From Chitinophaga sp. YR573 (GTDB lineage: Bacteria; Bacteroidota; Bacteroidia; Chitinophagales; Chitinophagaceae), in the NCBI RefSeq assembly GCF_900110995.1, contig NZ_FOJF01000001.1:2931199-2995198 (forward strand): a stretch of DNA of 64,000 bases. The letters run 5' to 3'. The position numbers and the translations under genes are program-made. The notes beneath the pieces were generated by a model. It had not been told where the DNA came from. It made no database searches and was given only the letters and a program-made list of their open reading frames with translations. Positions 35,801 to 44,207 of the stretch are shown here, piece after piece. Within the stretch, counting starts at the first letter, position 1, and each line of letters opens with the position of its first letter.

Positions 35801-36249
35801 AACTGGATGGCTATAAAGCAGGAAAGGTAAATTTCCCCCTGTATGGATTACCTTCCGGAACGCATACACTTTCAATCAAAGCCTGGGATACCTATAATAA
35901 TTCAGGGACCGCCACCCTGCACTTTAAGGTAATAAATGGCAGTGAAATGGTAGTTCAACAGGCAGGTTGCTTCCCCAATCCTTTTCATAATCAGACAAAT
36001 TTTACGTTTACACACAATCAACAGGGGCGGGAACTGGACGTTACAGTGAGGATCTATACGATAGAAGGACGACAAGTAAAAATTATTCATCATACAATAA
36101 ATGCTTCGGGGAGCCGTTATGTAGGGGCATATTGGGATGGCACCAATGATGCCGGTTCCATACTGTCACCTGGGATCTATATTTATAGCATAATGGTAAA
36201 AGCGAATGGAAAAACACAATTTTTAGGTGGAAAAGTAATTCTATTATAA
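32884..36249 (+). CDS. porU: Type IX secretion system sortase PorU
   Basis: The protein has 1121 residues and an N-terminal signal sequence (the second Met at residue 8 may be the real start). The N-terminal domain begins ASGNWYKLAVTKQGIYKIDV, a hallmark of PorU. The central gingipain-like C25 peptidase domain carries the catalytic pair H635 (NYTGHGSYSR) and C669 (FITATCDFAPFDNP). The C-terminus ends in a T9SS signal domain (CFPNPFHNQTNFTF to GGKVILL). PorU removes the C-terminal signal of secreted cargo and attaches it to surface lipopolysaccharide, with PorV as partner. porV follows directly. Confidence 0.95.
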   Translation: MFVQIAGMKFFCLSCLLFICCRILPVIAKDGTGKPHSVLASGNWYKLAVTKQGIYKIDVARLAAMGISTSAIQSSGIRLFGSGGQMLPENNAISRYDDIPEVGIIIEDGGDGILNGSDYLLFYAPGPHSWVYQAGNYTHTANLYSDTAYYFLNIGTTEGKRITADNSEPAATASVNSFDYHAFYENDSINFLSSGKQWWGTVFSNVQPVRTISFSLPSTPTSLTIGSRVAARGLSSASFSIEANGSAIGKLSLTPISGNIFESFASTASGSFSATPSGSSVPVTLRFTPGSSDGQGWLDYIRVQARCPLQISQEPLFFRDAGSIGQTVQFTLSNATDQTQVWDLTDPLQPVIVKTRLSGSSLSFSRSNTSLHEYVAFSNQGFGQPAFIGMVPNQDLHDISGVNMLIVTTPALMGAASRLAAWHTAHDGLTVKVVTVNDIYNEFASGSPDPTAIRDFTKMCYDKGSLQYLLLFGDASYDYKHSTNMVPTWQSTISTDPINAYPSDDFFGFFDNDINDNGSQNLLKIGIGRLPAQKASDAEILVDKIIHYYDNTNFGRWQQHITFVADDGDNNLHLEDAEYMSNIAQQQWPAGRVNKIYLDAYPKISDAGGSRYPAVNTAIAEDIYNGTLIWNYTGHGSYSRLAEEVVVDESSLDTWKNGTKLPLFITATCDFAPFDNPAYTSLGEQILLQENGGGIALMTTTRAVFAASNKVLNANYLQALLTPDADGSMPTLGEAAMRSKNLTYATYSDIPNNRKFQLLGDPALTLAFPKYHVVTDSINGDTLKALGQYTVSGHLEDEQGMPQNTYNGIVYPTVYDAPALQYTRANDAGSTKTGFYQQRNILYRGSQTITAGKFTFTFVVPADINYQAGEPSSISYYGTNGVTAAGGVYSAFRVGGTDTTAAEDTQGPDIKAYLDNEYFRDGDITGENPVLLLNLYDDHGLNTTGYGIGHDMVATLDNDPDQYYILNNFFEAELDGYKAGKVNFPLYGLPSGTHTLSIKAWDTYNNSGTATLHFKVINGSEMVVQQAGCFPNPFHNQTNFTFTHNQQGRELDVTVRIYTIEGRQVKIIHHTINASGSRYVGAYWDGTNDAGSILSPGIYIYSIMVKANGKTQFLGGKVILL

Positions 36250-36307
36250 CCTATGCATCAAAAGAATAAATTAGTTTCGCGCAATGTCCCTTACCAGGCC
36301 CCTGATC

Positions 36308-36337
36308 TTGTATATATTAAAAATCGAACTATTTTTA
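36308..36337 (+). promoter_or_regulatory. Promoter of porV
   Basis: TTG at 36308-36310, a 19-base spacer and TATTTTTA at 36330-36337 (7 of 8 to TAnnTTTG) form a well-spaced promoter. It rules out a start at 36253 and gives porV its own transcript in addition to any read-through from porU. Confidence 0.5.
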
Positions 36338-36360
36338 CATCTCGTTCTAAACACAACTGC

Positions 36361-37548
36361 ATGTACAATTACATGATACGAAAGGTAACTGTAAACCTTT
36401 TTCTTATTTGTTGCCTTACAACTGGTTTCTCTGCTGTAGCTCAAATCACCAGCGGTAGCGTTGATGGTCGTACCAATACCATTAATACCGCCGTACCTTT
36501 TCTGCGTATTTCACCAGATGCCCGTGCCGGTGCAATGGGGGATGCAGGTGTTGCCACCTCACCCGACGCCAACTCCATTTACTGGAATCAGGCTAAGATT
36601 CCTTTTGCAAAAAGCCGTTCTGCGGTATCCGTTACTTATACTCCATGGCTGAAAGAGCTGGTAAATGATGTATTCCTGGCTACAATAGCAGGGTACTACC
36701 AGATGGATGAAATGCAGGCCGTATCCGGGTCCCTGCGTTACTTCTCCCTTGGTACCATCAATTTTACAGATGTTACTGGTCAGCCTACTTACGATTATCA
36801 CCCACGTGAGTTTGCATTCGATGCCGGTTACTCCCGTAAATTATCAGATAACTTCTCTATAGCACTGGCTGGCCGTTACATTTATTCTAACCTTGCCAGT
36901 GGCGAAGTTGGCGGTCGTGTAATCAAACCAGGTACCGCTTTTGCTGCAGACGTTTCCCTGTTCTACACGAAAGAATACGAAAAAGAAAATGGAACAGTAA
37001 ATACCTGGAATGTAGGTCTTGCACTGACCAACATGGGTACCAAAATCTCTTATACTTCTTCTGCTACCAATAAGGATTTCATCCCTACTAACTTCGGTTT
37101 AGGTACTGCCTATACCTTTGGCCTGGATGAAACCAATAAAATCATGCTTACCGCTGATGTGAACAAACTGATGGTACCTACTCCGGACAGCCTCGGTAAA
37201 TACCGCGAAAAAGGTACTTTACAGGGTATGTTCTCCTCTTTTGGGGATGCACCGGGTGGTTTTAAGGAAGAATTAGAGGAATTCACGGTATCTGCAGGTG
37301 GTGAATACACCTACAACGATATGTTTGCTGTAAGGCTCGGTTATTTCTACGAGAACAAAAACAAAGGCAACCGTAAATACGCTACTGCCGGTGTGGGTGT
37401 TAAGTACAACATGTTCGGACTGAACTTCTCTTACCTCGTTCCTTCAGGAAACGGTATCCAGCGTAACCCGCTGTCCAATACCCTGCGATTCACGCTGATC
37501 TTCGATCTTGGTCATCAGGATGAAGGTGATGGCGGCGCTACCTGGTAA
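36361..37548 (+). CDS. porV: Type IX secretion system outer membrane protein PorV (LptO)
   Basis: The start at 36361 (MYNYMIRKVTV) gives 395 residues. The ATG at 36373 (MIRKVTVNLFLICC) is equally possible. The signal peptide ends near SAVAQ. The first mature segment contains FLRISPDARAGAMGDAGVATSPDANS, the strongly conserved PorV motif. The rest is an alternating-strand FadL-like beta-barrel ending in a C-terminal strand. PorV collects cargo from the T9SS translocon and passes it to PorU. A promoter at 36308 precedes it and a terminator follows. Confidence 0.95.
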   Translation: MYNYMIRKVTVNLFLICCLTTGFSAVAQITSGSVDGRTNTINTAVPFLRISPDARAGAMGDAGVATSPDANSIYWNQAKIPFAKSRSAVSVTYTPWLKELVNDVFLATIAGYYQMDEMQAVSGSLRYFSLGTINFTDVTGQPTYDYHPREFAFDAGYSRKLSDNFSIALAGRYIYSNLASGEVGGRVIKPGTAFAADVSLFYTKEYEKENGTVNTWNVGLALTNMGTKISYTSSATNKDFIPTNFGLGTAYTFGLDETNKIMLTADVNKLMVPTPDSLGKYREKGTLQGMFSSFGDAPGGFKEELEEFTVSAGGEYTYNDMFAVRLGYFYENKNKGNRKYATAGVGVKYNMFGLNFSYLVPSGNGIQRNPLSNTLRFTLIFDLGHQDEGDGGATW

Positions 37549-37590
37549 TATGCCTGAAACTTAAATAGTTAATATTTTTTTAAAATGTTT

Positions 37591-37622
37591 AAATCCTCCG
37601 GATATTTCCGGAGGATTTTTAA
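37591..37622 (+). terminator. Terminator of porU-porV
   Basis: The stem AATCCTCCGGA / TCCGGAGGATT (37592-37617) is followed by TTTTAATTT, about 45 bases after the porV stop. Confidence 0.8.
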
Positions 37623-37661
37623 TTTAGAGCTTATCTTCATTTCTAATAGACATATTTTATC

Positions 37662-38141
37662 ATGAGTAAACTGCGTATCGGGTCGGGAGTGGATTTTCAT
37701 CAGCTGGTAGAAGGCCGCGATTTTTGGTTAGGAGGAGTTTTAGTACCACATCATAAAGGGGCCCTGGGCCATAGTGATGCAGACGTTCTGCTGCACGCTA
37801 TCTGCGATGCCATGCTGGGAGCCCTTGCCCTGGGAGATATAGGGGTGCATTTTCCTGATACGGATAACACTTACAAGAACATAGACAGCAAAATCCTGTT
37901 ACAACGTACCATGGAGCTGGTGGCTGGGAAAGGATACCAGGTAGTGAATATTGATAGTACCCTTTGTTTACAGGCCCCTAAAATAAAGCCCTATGTATCG
38001 CAGATGCAGGAAACTATTGCCCGTATTCTTGGTCTAACCATAGAAGATGTTTCCATCAAAGCTACCACCACCGAAAAACTGGGCTTTGTTGGCCGGGAAG
38101 AGGGAGTAGTGGCCTATGCAACTGTGCTCCTGGAAAAATAA
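37662..38141 (+). CDS. ispF: 2-C-methyl-D-erythritol 2,4-cyclodiphosphate synthase
   Basis: This 159-residue MEP-pathway enzyme forms the cyclic diphosphate in isoprenoid precursor synthesis. The metal ligands are in GSGVDFHQL (Asp and His) and the His of LGHSDADVLLHAICDAMLG. The segment DIGVHFPDTDNTYKNIDS and the C-terminal motif IEDVSIKATTTEKLGFVGR are typical. Length is normal for a trimeric IspF. It opens a five-gene run (ispF, dut, TPR, DUF4292-like, envC-like). Confidence 0.97.
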   Translation: MSKLRIGSGVDFHQLVEGRDFWLGGVLVPHHKGALGHSDADVLLHAICDAMLGALALGDIGVHFPDTDNTYKNIDSKILLQRTMELVAGKGYQVVNIDSTLCLQAPKIKPYVSQMQETIARILGLTIEDVSIKATTTEKLGFVGREEGVVAYATVLLEK

Positions 38142-38160
38142 CACTATTAACTAATTAGAA

Positions 38161-38168
38161 TATCTTTG
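38161..38168 (+). promoter_or_regulatory. -7 box directly before dut
   Basis: TATCTTTG is an exact TAnnTTTG box that ends 4 bases before the dut ATG. It predicts a leaderless message starting inside the ispF-dut gap. No good -33 box is seen, so it may be secondary to read-through from ispF. Confidence 0.4.
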
Positions 38169-38172
38169 CCCA

Positions 38173-38616
38173 ATGGCTGCTATTTCAGTAAAAATCATCA
38201 ATAAATCCGCTAATCCTCTGCCAGCTTATGCCACGGCAGATGCGGCAGGTATGGACCTGCGTGCCAACCTGGAAACAGCTATTTCGCTGCAACCACTCGA
38301 AAGAGTACTGGTACCTACCGGCTTATTTATGGAACTGCCTTCCGGTTATGAAGCGCAGATAAGGCCCCGCAGTGGTCTGGCTATCAAGCAGGGACTCACC
38401 CTTTTGAATACGCCAGGCACAATTGATGCTGATTATAGGGGAGAGATTAAGATCATTATGATTAATTTGTCCAACGAACCCCAGGCCATCGCACCCGGAG
38501 AAAGAATTGCACAGATGATTATCGCACCATTTGTGCAGGCCCGCCTGGAAACAGTAGAGCTGCTTACCGATACAGAACGCGGTACCGGCGGGTTTGGACA
38601 CACAGGAAAATCTTAA
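38173..38616 (+). CDS. dut: dUTP diphosphatase
   Basis: This 147-residue trimeric dUTPase hydrolyses dUTP to dUMP, keeping uracil out of DNA and feeding dTMP synthesis. All five motifs are present: [38 protein letters not shown] (with the catalytic Asp), GERIAQMII, and the glycine-rich C-terminal [12 protein letters not shown] that closes over the active site. The TPR lipoprotein gene starts 2 bases after the stop codon. Confidence 0.97.
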   Translation: MAAISVKIINKSANPLPAYATADAAGMDLRANLETAISLQPLERVLVPTGLFMELPSGYEAQIRPRSGLAIKQGLTLLNTPGTIDADYRGEIKIIMINLSNEPQAIAPGERIAQMIIAPFVQARLETVELLTDTERGTGGFGHTGKS

Positions 38617-38618
38617 AT

Positions 38619-40424
38619 ATGAGCATAAGGAGAATAGAAGGAATCAACAGAGCCAGGTCATACTTTAGATGCGTGATGCGTATTTCCATGCCCCTGTTGC
38701 TTTTTGCCGTTCTCTTTTCATGCCGCACACCTAAAAAAACGACTGCTTTTACCCCGCCCCGTATCTATATCAAAGATCCGGCACTCCTGGAACAAAGAGC
38801 AGATAGTATCTTCTTCGCCGCACAACGTTCTAAAATATTAGGTGATTACCGTACGGCTATCACCCAGTTCTCAGACTATCTGCGTCTCAAAAAGAACAAT
38901 CCGACTGCCTATTACGAACTCTCCCGCCTTTTTGTGGAAGTACATAATCCCGGATATGCACTGGGCTTTGCCCGTCGTGCTGCCAGTCTGGATACTTCCA
39001 ATAAATGGTTCCAGATTACCCTGGCAGATGCATTCGGGGTAAACAGTATGTATGATAGTGCGGCCAACGTCTATGACCATCTTTCAAAAAGATATCCTTC
39101 CAACGACGAATACCTTTACAACAAAGGAATGTTCCTGGCCAAAGCAGAGAAGAACTCCGCAGCCCTGGACGTTTTCGACCAGCTGGAACAAAAAACAGGT
39201 GTCGTGGAAGAACTGGCCTATCAGAAACAGCGCCTGCTGCTCAAACTGGACAGGGTAGATGATGCTGCCGCAGAAATTCAGAAACTCATCAACCAGAACC
39301 CCGGTGAAACACGTTTTTACCTGGTACTGGGAGATATTTATAATGCCAATGACCGTACGGACGAAGCCAAAGCCATCTATAATACTGCACTCGGACTGGA
39401 TTCCAGCAACCCGCGTGCATTGATCGCATTAGCCGGTTATGCTAAAAAGGAAGGCAATTACAAAGAATACTGGGCATACCTTACCCGTGCTTTTGCCAAT
39501 CCGGAATATAGCATCGATGAAAAAGTAGCTTATGTGTACCCTTACCTGCAAATGCAGGAGGTAGACAGCTCCAAGCTAAAGGAAGGCCTGCAGCTGGCAC
39601 AATTGGTCATCCAGGCTCACCCGGAAGAGGCCAAAGCATACGCCTTACAGGCAGATATGTATTCCCAGGCAGGACAACTGGACAGCGCCCTCATGGACTA
39701 TAACAAGGCTGTGACGCTGGATTCCACACGTTACACCGTATGGTACCAGCTGATGTGGATTTATTCCCGCAGGGAAGATCCTAATAACTTATTGAAAGTG
39801 AGTACAATAGTCGCTCAAAAGTTCCCACAGGAATTTATGGGCCACTATTTCAAAGGCGTGGCTGACTTTTTGCTACAAAATTATCCGGCTGCAATAGACG
39901 CTCTCAACAGTGCATTGATGGCCAATAAGGCAGAAAAAGGCATGAAAGCAGATGTATACTCTCTGTTGGGAGATGCCTACCATGCCACAGGACAGCATTC
40001 ACAGTCGGACAGTAGCTACGACCGTGCCCTGGCAATTACGCCGAACGATGCCACTGTACTAAATAATTACAGCTACTACCTTTCCCTGCGTGGCGAACAA
40101 CTGAACAAAGCAGAAGAGATGTCACGCCGCTCTCTGGAACTGGAACCTGCAAGTACCAATTACATGGATACATATGCATGGGTACTGTTCCGGCTTGGAA
40201 AATACGATCAGGCAAAACAATGGATGGAGAAAGCCTTGCAGGCTAAAGACGCCATGCAAAACCCCAATATGCTGGAACATTACGGAGACATTCTGTTTAA
40301 CCTGCATGAAGTGGAAAAAGCAATGGAATACTGGCAACTGGCAAAAGAAAAAGGGGCAACTTCTGTAGGACTAGCGCGCAAAATAGCAGAAAAGCGGTAC
40401 ATCCTGGCTACAGAAAGAGAATAA
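38619..40424 (+). CDS. TPR-repeat lipoprotein
   Basis: The 601-residue product has an in-frame internal start (MRISMPLLLFAVLFSCRTPK) that gives a clean lipoprotein signal with Cys at the lipobox LFSC. The first 19 residues are not typical. The body is a chain of tetratricopeptide repeats from about residue 60 to the end (for example YELSRLFVEVHNPGYALGFA, AYALQADMYSQAGQLDSALM, NNYSYYLSLRGEQLNKAEEM). It probably forms an envelope scaffold. Its place between dut and a DUF4292-like lipoprotein gene is conserved in many Bacteroidetes. The exact role is unknown. Confidence 0.88.
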   Translation: MSIRRIEGINRARSYFRCVMRISMPLLLFAVLFSCRTPKKTTAFTPPRIYIKDPALLEQRADSIFFAAQRSKILGDYRTAITQFSDYLRLKKNNPTAYYELSRLFVEVHNPGYALGFARRAASLDTSNKWFQITLADAFGVNSMYDSAANVYDHLSKRYPSNDEYLYNKGMFLAKAEKNSAALDVFDQLEQKTGVVEELAYQKQRLLLKLDRVDDAAAEIQKLINQNPGETRFYLVLGDIYNANDRTDEAKAIYNTALGLDSSNPRALIALAGYAKKEGNYKEYWAYLTRAFANPEYSIDEKVAYVYPYLQMQEVDSSKLKEGLQLAQLVIQAHPEEAKAYALQADMYSQAGQLDSALMDYNKAVTLDSTRYTVWYQLMWIYSRREDPNNLLKVSTIVAQKFPQEFMGHYFKGVADFLLQNYPAAIDALNSALMANKAEKGMKADVYSLLGDAYHATGQHSQSDSSYDRALAITPNDATVLNNYSYYLSLRGEQLNKAEEMSRRSLELEPASTNYMDTYAWVLFRLGKYDQAKQWMEKALQAKDAMQNPNMLEHYGDILFNLHEVEKAMEYWQLAKEKGATSVGLARKIAEKRYILATERE

Positions 40425-40437
40425 CAGAATAAAGAAC

Positions 40438-41274
40438 ATGATGAAGCAAACACTAGCACTAATTACTTTGGGTATCATAAGCACGGGAATGTTTTCATGC
40501 AGGCACGCACGCCATATAGAGCGTTCTGCTTTTCCTGTAACGGATACCTCTCACAATAATACCACCGCCACCCTCGACAGCAGCGCAATCGCAGAAGCTA
40601 CCGCTTTCAATATAAACATGCTGTCTAAAATCCGTAGTAACATCATCGATTTTAATACCTTTTCTGCTAAACTGAAAGTAGATTTTGAAAGTGAAGCAAA
40701 ACAAATGGCTGGCATCAGCGCTGTTATCCGTATGCAGAAAGACAGTATCATCTGGATCTCTGCTTCTCTTCCCGTAATTGGTGAAGTAGCACGCGCCATT
40801 ATTACTCCGGACAGCCTCAAAGCAATAGACAAGTTTCATAAAAAACAATATCTCCGTGCTATAAGAGATGCGAATGATGTACTGAATATTCCATTCGATT
40901 TTAAAACGCTGCAGAATTTAATCATAGGTAATCCGGTATACCTCTCGGATTCCATTTACCAGGTGATTAAAACACCGGCAGTTATTTCATTCAGTTGCGA
41001 CAGTACTTTATTCACCAGTTTGTTTAATGTTTTTGCAGATGATTATGTGTTACAGCAGAGTAAAGTGATGGACAAGGATACTTCGCATAAACGTTCCTGC
41101 GAACTCACCTATGGTGAATACAGATCTCAGGATGGACATAAGTTCGCTACACGTCGCCGTGTATTTGTAGAAGACAAAAATTTCACGAAGATAGATATGG
41201 ATTTTAATAAGGTAGATTTCAATCAGCCTGTTAGTTTTCCATTTACAATACCTTCAGGTTATTCTAAAGAATAG
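40438..41274 (+). CDS. DUF4292-like lipoprotein
   Basis: This 278-residue protein has a lipoprotein signal (TLGIISTGMFSCRHA, lipobox MFSC). The mature part has the pattern DFNTFSAKLKVDFESEAKQM, then ISAVIRMQKDSIIWISASLP and ARAIITPDSLKAIDKFHKKQ. This resembles DUF4292, which has a LolA/LolB-like half-barrel that may bind lipids. It starts 13 bases after the TPR lipoprotein gene. A LolB-like role in lipoprotein or lipid handling is an attractive guess, based on the fold resemblance only. Confidence 0.8.
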   Translation: MMKQTLALITLGIISTGMFSCRHARHIERSAFPVTDTSHNNTTATLDSSAIAEATAFNINMLSKIRSNIIDFNTFSAKLKVDFESEAKQMAGISAVIRMQKDSIIWISASLPVIGEVARAIITPDSLKAIDKFHKKQYLRAIRDANDVLNIPFDFKTLQNLIIGNPVYLSDSIYQVIKTPAVISFSCDSTLFTSLFNVFADDYVLQQSKVMDKDTSHKRSCELTYGEYRSQDGHKFATRRRVFVEDKNFTKIDMDFNKVDFNQPVSFPFTIPSGYSKE

Positions 41275-41295
41275 TACGCTTCTGTTGAACACAAA

Positions 41296-41326
41296 TTTGT
41301 AAATTGCTGTTTTGCAGTTATCTTTA
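41296..41326 (+). promoter_or_regulatory. Promoter of the envC-like gene
   Basis: TTTG (41296-41299), a 19-base spacer and TATCTTTA (41319-41326, 7 of 8 to TAnnTTTG) match the Bacteroidetes promoter well. The box ends 8 bases before the ATG, so the leader would be only about 5 bases. Confidence 0.5.
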
Positions 41327-41334
41327 AAACCATC

Positions 41335-42774
41335 ATGCTGAATTTGAAGAAGTTTCTCCCATTTATATTAATACTAGGTTTACTACCTGCACTGCTCAAC
41401 GCGCAGGCAACTCAACCATCGCGGGAAGAACTGGAACATAGGAAAAAAGAGCTACAGAAAGAGATTGATGAAGCGAATGAAGCATTAAAGGTAACCAAGA
41501 AGTCTACCCGCGAAAGCCTTGGTCAGCTGAGAGCTTTACGCGATAAAATCACACTGCGTACCCGGCTTATCAATAATATCAATGAAGAGATCAATTTCAT
41601 AAACGGAGATATTAACTCTGCCTACCGTGATATTAAAACACTGGAGAAAGATCTGGATACACTCAAATCTCAGTATGCACAACTCGTAGTATATGCCTAT
41701 AAAAACCGCAGTACTTACGATATGCTCAACTTTATTTTCTCTTCGCAGACTTTCAACGACGCAATCAAAAGGTATCAGTACCTGAAACAATACCGGGATT
41801 ATCGTCGCCGTCAGGCAGATAATATTCTCGAAACACAGGTATTGCTGAATAAGAAAATAGAGAACTTAAGAGATCAGAAAGATAAACGTGCAGGTACACT
41901 GAAAACAGAACAGGAACAACGCAATATCCTGGAAACAGATAAGAAAGAAAAAGACCAGGTACTCACGCAGCTCAAAGGTCGAGAACAGGAACTGGTAGCA
42001 GATATCAACAAGAATAAGAAAGATGCACAGAAAGTGCAGGTAGCGATACAGGTAGTAATCCGTCGTGAAATTGAAGCGGCCCGTAAACAGGCCGAAGAAG
42101 AAGCACTGGCAAAACGGAAAGCACTGGAAGAAAAGAAGAGACGTGAGGAGGCAGCCCGTAAAGCGGCAGCTGCAGCAGCGGCGGCAGCAAAAGCCAATGC
42201 CGCAAATGATGCAGTAGCAGATAAACCGGACAAGCCGGAGAGACCTGCTGAAACACCTTCCAAACCTGCACCGGCGCCAACACCGCCGCCTGCAGAAGTA
42301 GAAAAACCAGCCCGTGTAGAAAACGTACTGGAAGCTACACCTGAAGCCCTTGCATTATCGGAAAGCTTTGAAAGTAACCGCGGAAAATTACCATGGCCTG
42401 TTACTTCCGGTAATATCATCGGTCATTTCGGCAGACAACAGCATGCGGTAATGGAAAGGATCACGGTAGAGAATGATGGTATCATCATCGGCACCAATAA
42501 AGGAGCGGCTGTAAGAGCGATCTTCCAGGGAGAAGTAAGAAAAGTGGTAATCATCCCTGGTGGTGGAGCGCTTGTTATCATTCGTCATGGTCAGTACTTT
42601 ACCAACTACGTTCGCTTACAGACAGTGAATGTAAAAACAGGAGATAAAGTAAATACCGGACAGGTAATTGGAACTGCTGGTACCAACGAACTGGAAAACC
42701 AGGGAGAAGTAGAATTGCAGATCTATAAAGGTGTTGCCAAACAGAATCCTGAAAGCTGGATAAGAAGAAAATAA
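41335..42774 (+). CDS. EnvC-like murein hydrolase activator (degenerate M23 domain)
   Basis: This 479-residue secreted protein has a signal peptide ending near LLNAQ. A long coiled coil (about residues 27-105 and 150-270) is followed by an Ala/Pro/Lys-rich linker (about 270-335) and a C-terminal LytM-like domain. That domain (ITSGN-type strand, then GHFGRQQHAVMERITVENDG and IIRHGQYFTNYVRL) lacks the zinc-binding His/Asp set, as in EnvC and NlpD. It should therefore activate an amidase rather than cut peptidoglycan. Division-site activity is inferred from the family. Confidence 0.88.
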   Translation: MLNLKKFLPFILILGLLPALLNAQATQPSREELEHRKKELQKEIDEANEALKVTKKSTRESLGQLRALRDKITLRTRLINNINEEINFINGDINSAYRDIKTLEKDLDTLKSQYAQLVVYAYKNRSTYDMLNFIFSSQTFNDAIKRYQYLKQYRDYRRRQADNILETQVLLNKKIENLRDQKDKRAGTLKTEQEQRNILETDKKEKDQVLTQLKGREQELVADINKNKKDAQKVQVAIQVVIRREIEAARKQAEEEALAKRKALEEKKRREEAARKAAAAAAAAAKANAANDAVADKPDKPERPAETPSKPAPAPTPPPAEVEKPARVENVLEATPEALALSESFESNRGKLPWPVTSGNIIGHFGRQQHAVMERITVENDGIIIGTNKGAAVRAIFQGEVRKVVIIPGGGALVIIRHGQYFTNYVRLQTVNVKTGDKVNTGQVIGTAGTNELENQGEVELQIYKGVAKQNPESWIRRK

Positions 42775-42799
42775 TACTCCCTTTTGGGTGCTTGGGTGT

Positions 42800-42865
42800 A
42801 GGGCGAAGCCCTGTAAAAACCCTTTAAAAAATTAGGGCTGGTGCGAAGCACCAGCCCTAATTTTT
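42800..42865. repeat. GCGAAGC double-hairpin repeat, copy 3
   Basis: Hairpin one is AGGGCGAAGCCCT (42800-42812). Hairpin two is a perfect 18-bp stem (42827-42844 with 42848-42865) closed by a GAA loop. It ends in TTTTT on the plus strand, so it can also serve as the terminator of the envC-like gene. Its last two bases belong to the bshA stop codon (42864-42866). Confidence 0.88.
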
Positions 42866-44006
42866 ACATCACTAATGCTTTATTAATCACCTCTTCATAC
42901 AAGGCTTCATATAGCGGTATAATATTGCTGATATGAAAACGTTGCGCCTGTTCCAGCGCACCTTGTCTCATAATAGACATCAGCTTATCGTCTTTCAGCA
43001 GCTGTATAGCATATTTTGCCATGCTGTTCACATCACCTACAGGGCTTAAATAACCGGTTTGTCCATGAATATTCACTTCGGGTAAACCACCTGCATTGGA
43101 CGATATTACCGGTACCTGTGCCGCCATTGCTTCCAGTGCCGCTAATCCAAAACTTTCATACTCAGAAGGCAGAATGAACAGATCGGAGATAGACATTACA
43201 TCTTCCAGTTGTTCCTGCTTACCTACAAAACGGATATCCCCGCAAAGGTTCCATTCACGGCACATCCCTTCTATTACAGGTCTGTCAGGGCCATCACCTA
43301 CCAGCAACAATTTAGCAGGCATTTCCTCACGCACTTTACGGAATATCTTCACCACATCAGGCACTCTTTTTACCTTACGGAAGTTGGATACATGCAACAG
43401 GATCTTCTCTCCATTAGGTGCAATGGCATTACGGAATTGCTGTAGCTCAGGTTCTCTGCGTTTGAAACGCTCCACATCTACAAAGTTGTAGATCACCTCA
43501 ATATCTTTTTCTATAGGGAATGATTTATAGGTCTCTTCCCGCAGGTTATTAGACACTGCTGTAATAGCATCAGATTCGTTGATGGAGAAGGTTACCACTG
43601 GTGCATAGGTCTTATCTTTCCCTACCAGGGTGATGTCTGTACCATGCAGTGTGGTGATAAAAGGAACGATCCTTCCCTGTTTACCTACAATCTGTTTTGC
43701 CAGGTAAGCAGTGGAAGCATGAGGAATGGCATAATGTACATGCAGCAGATCAAGCTGATGATTCATGATCACATCTACCATAGTGCTGCTCAGGGCAGAT
43801 TCGTATGGTGGAAAGTCGAAGAGAGGATAAGTTGGCACCTGCACCTCATGGTAAAATATATTGGCATGAAAGGCACCCAGACGCACAGGTTGCTGATATG
43901 TAATAAAATGTACCATATGCCCCTTATCTGCGAGTGCTTTGCCCAGCTCCGTAGCAAGGACGCCGCTACCCCCATAAGTAGGATAACATACTATTCCTAT
44001 ACGCAT
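42864..44006 (-). CDS. bshA: N-acetyl-alpha-D-glucosaminyl L-malate synthase BshA
   Basis: This 380-residue GT4-family glycosyltransferase joins GlcNAc from UDP-GlcNAc to L-malate, the first step of bacillithiol synthesis. It opens with MRIGIVCYPTYGGSGVLATE, as in BshA. It has the HVHYAIPHAS and FITTLHGTDITLVGKD segments and the GT4 donor motif ILPSEYESFGLAALEAMA with the E-x7-E pair. bshB and bshC are not in the window. The stop codon overlaps the GCGAAGC repeat copy 3. Confidence 0.93.
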   Translation of the reverse strand: MRIGIVCYPTYGGSGVLATELGKALADKGHMVHFITYQQPVRLGAFHANIFYHEVQVPTYPLFDFPPYESALSSTMVDVIMNHQLDLLHVHYAIPHASTAYLAKQIVGKQGRIVPFITTLHGTDITLVGKDKTYAPVVTFSINESDAITAVSNNLREETYKSFPIEKDIEVIYNFVDVERFKRREPELQQFRNAIAPNGEKILLHVSNFRKVKRVPDVVKIFRKVREEMPAKLLLVGDGPDRPVIEGMCREWNLCGDIRFVGKQEQLEDVMSISDLFILPSEYESFGLAALEAMAAQVPVISSNAGGLPEVNIHGQTGYLSPVGDVNSMAKYAIQLLKDDKLMSIMRQGALEQAQRFHISNIIPLYEALYEEVINKALVM

Positions 44007-44151
44007 ATTTTATTGTTTGATACTTAACCCTTAGCGTGGTACTTTGTACACATAACGCTGTTTACTCAATTACAGACTACGAAATTATAACATTTTAACA
44101 TGATTAAGCCGTTTAATGGGATTAACGGTTTGTTAGATGATTTGCGGCACA

Positions 44152-44183
44152 TTTGAAATAACAGCGGTAATTATTTAGCTTTA
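44152..44183 (+). promoter_or_regulatory. Promoter of the M28 peptidase gene
   Basis: TTTG (44152-44155), a 20-base spacer and TAGCTTTA (44176-44183, 7 of 8 to TAnnTTTG) give a predicted start about 20 bases before the ATG at 44208. Confidence 0.5.
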
Positions 44184-44207
44184 AATCCAAATATTAGACT
44201 TGTGCTT

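Noticed and set aside
36253..36360. Upstream extension of porV as coding sequence
   Set aside because: A well-spaced TTG-N19-TATTTTTA promoter lies inside it and the extension would bury the signal peptide.
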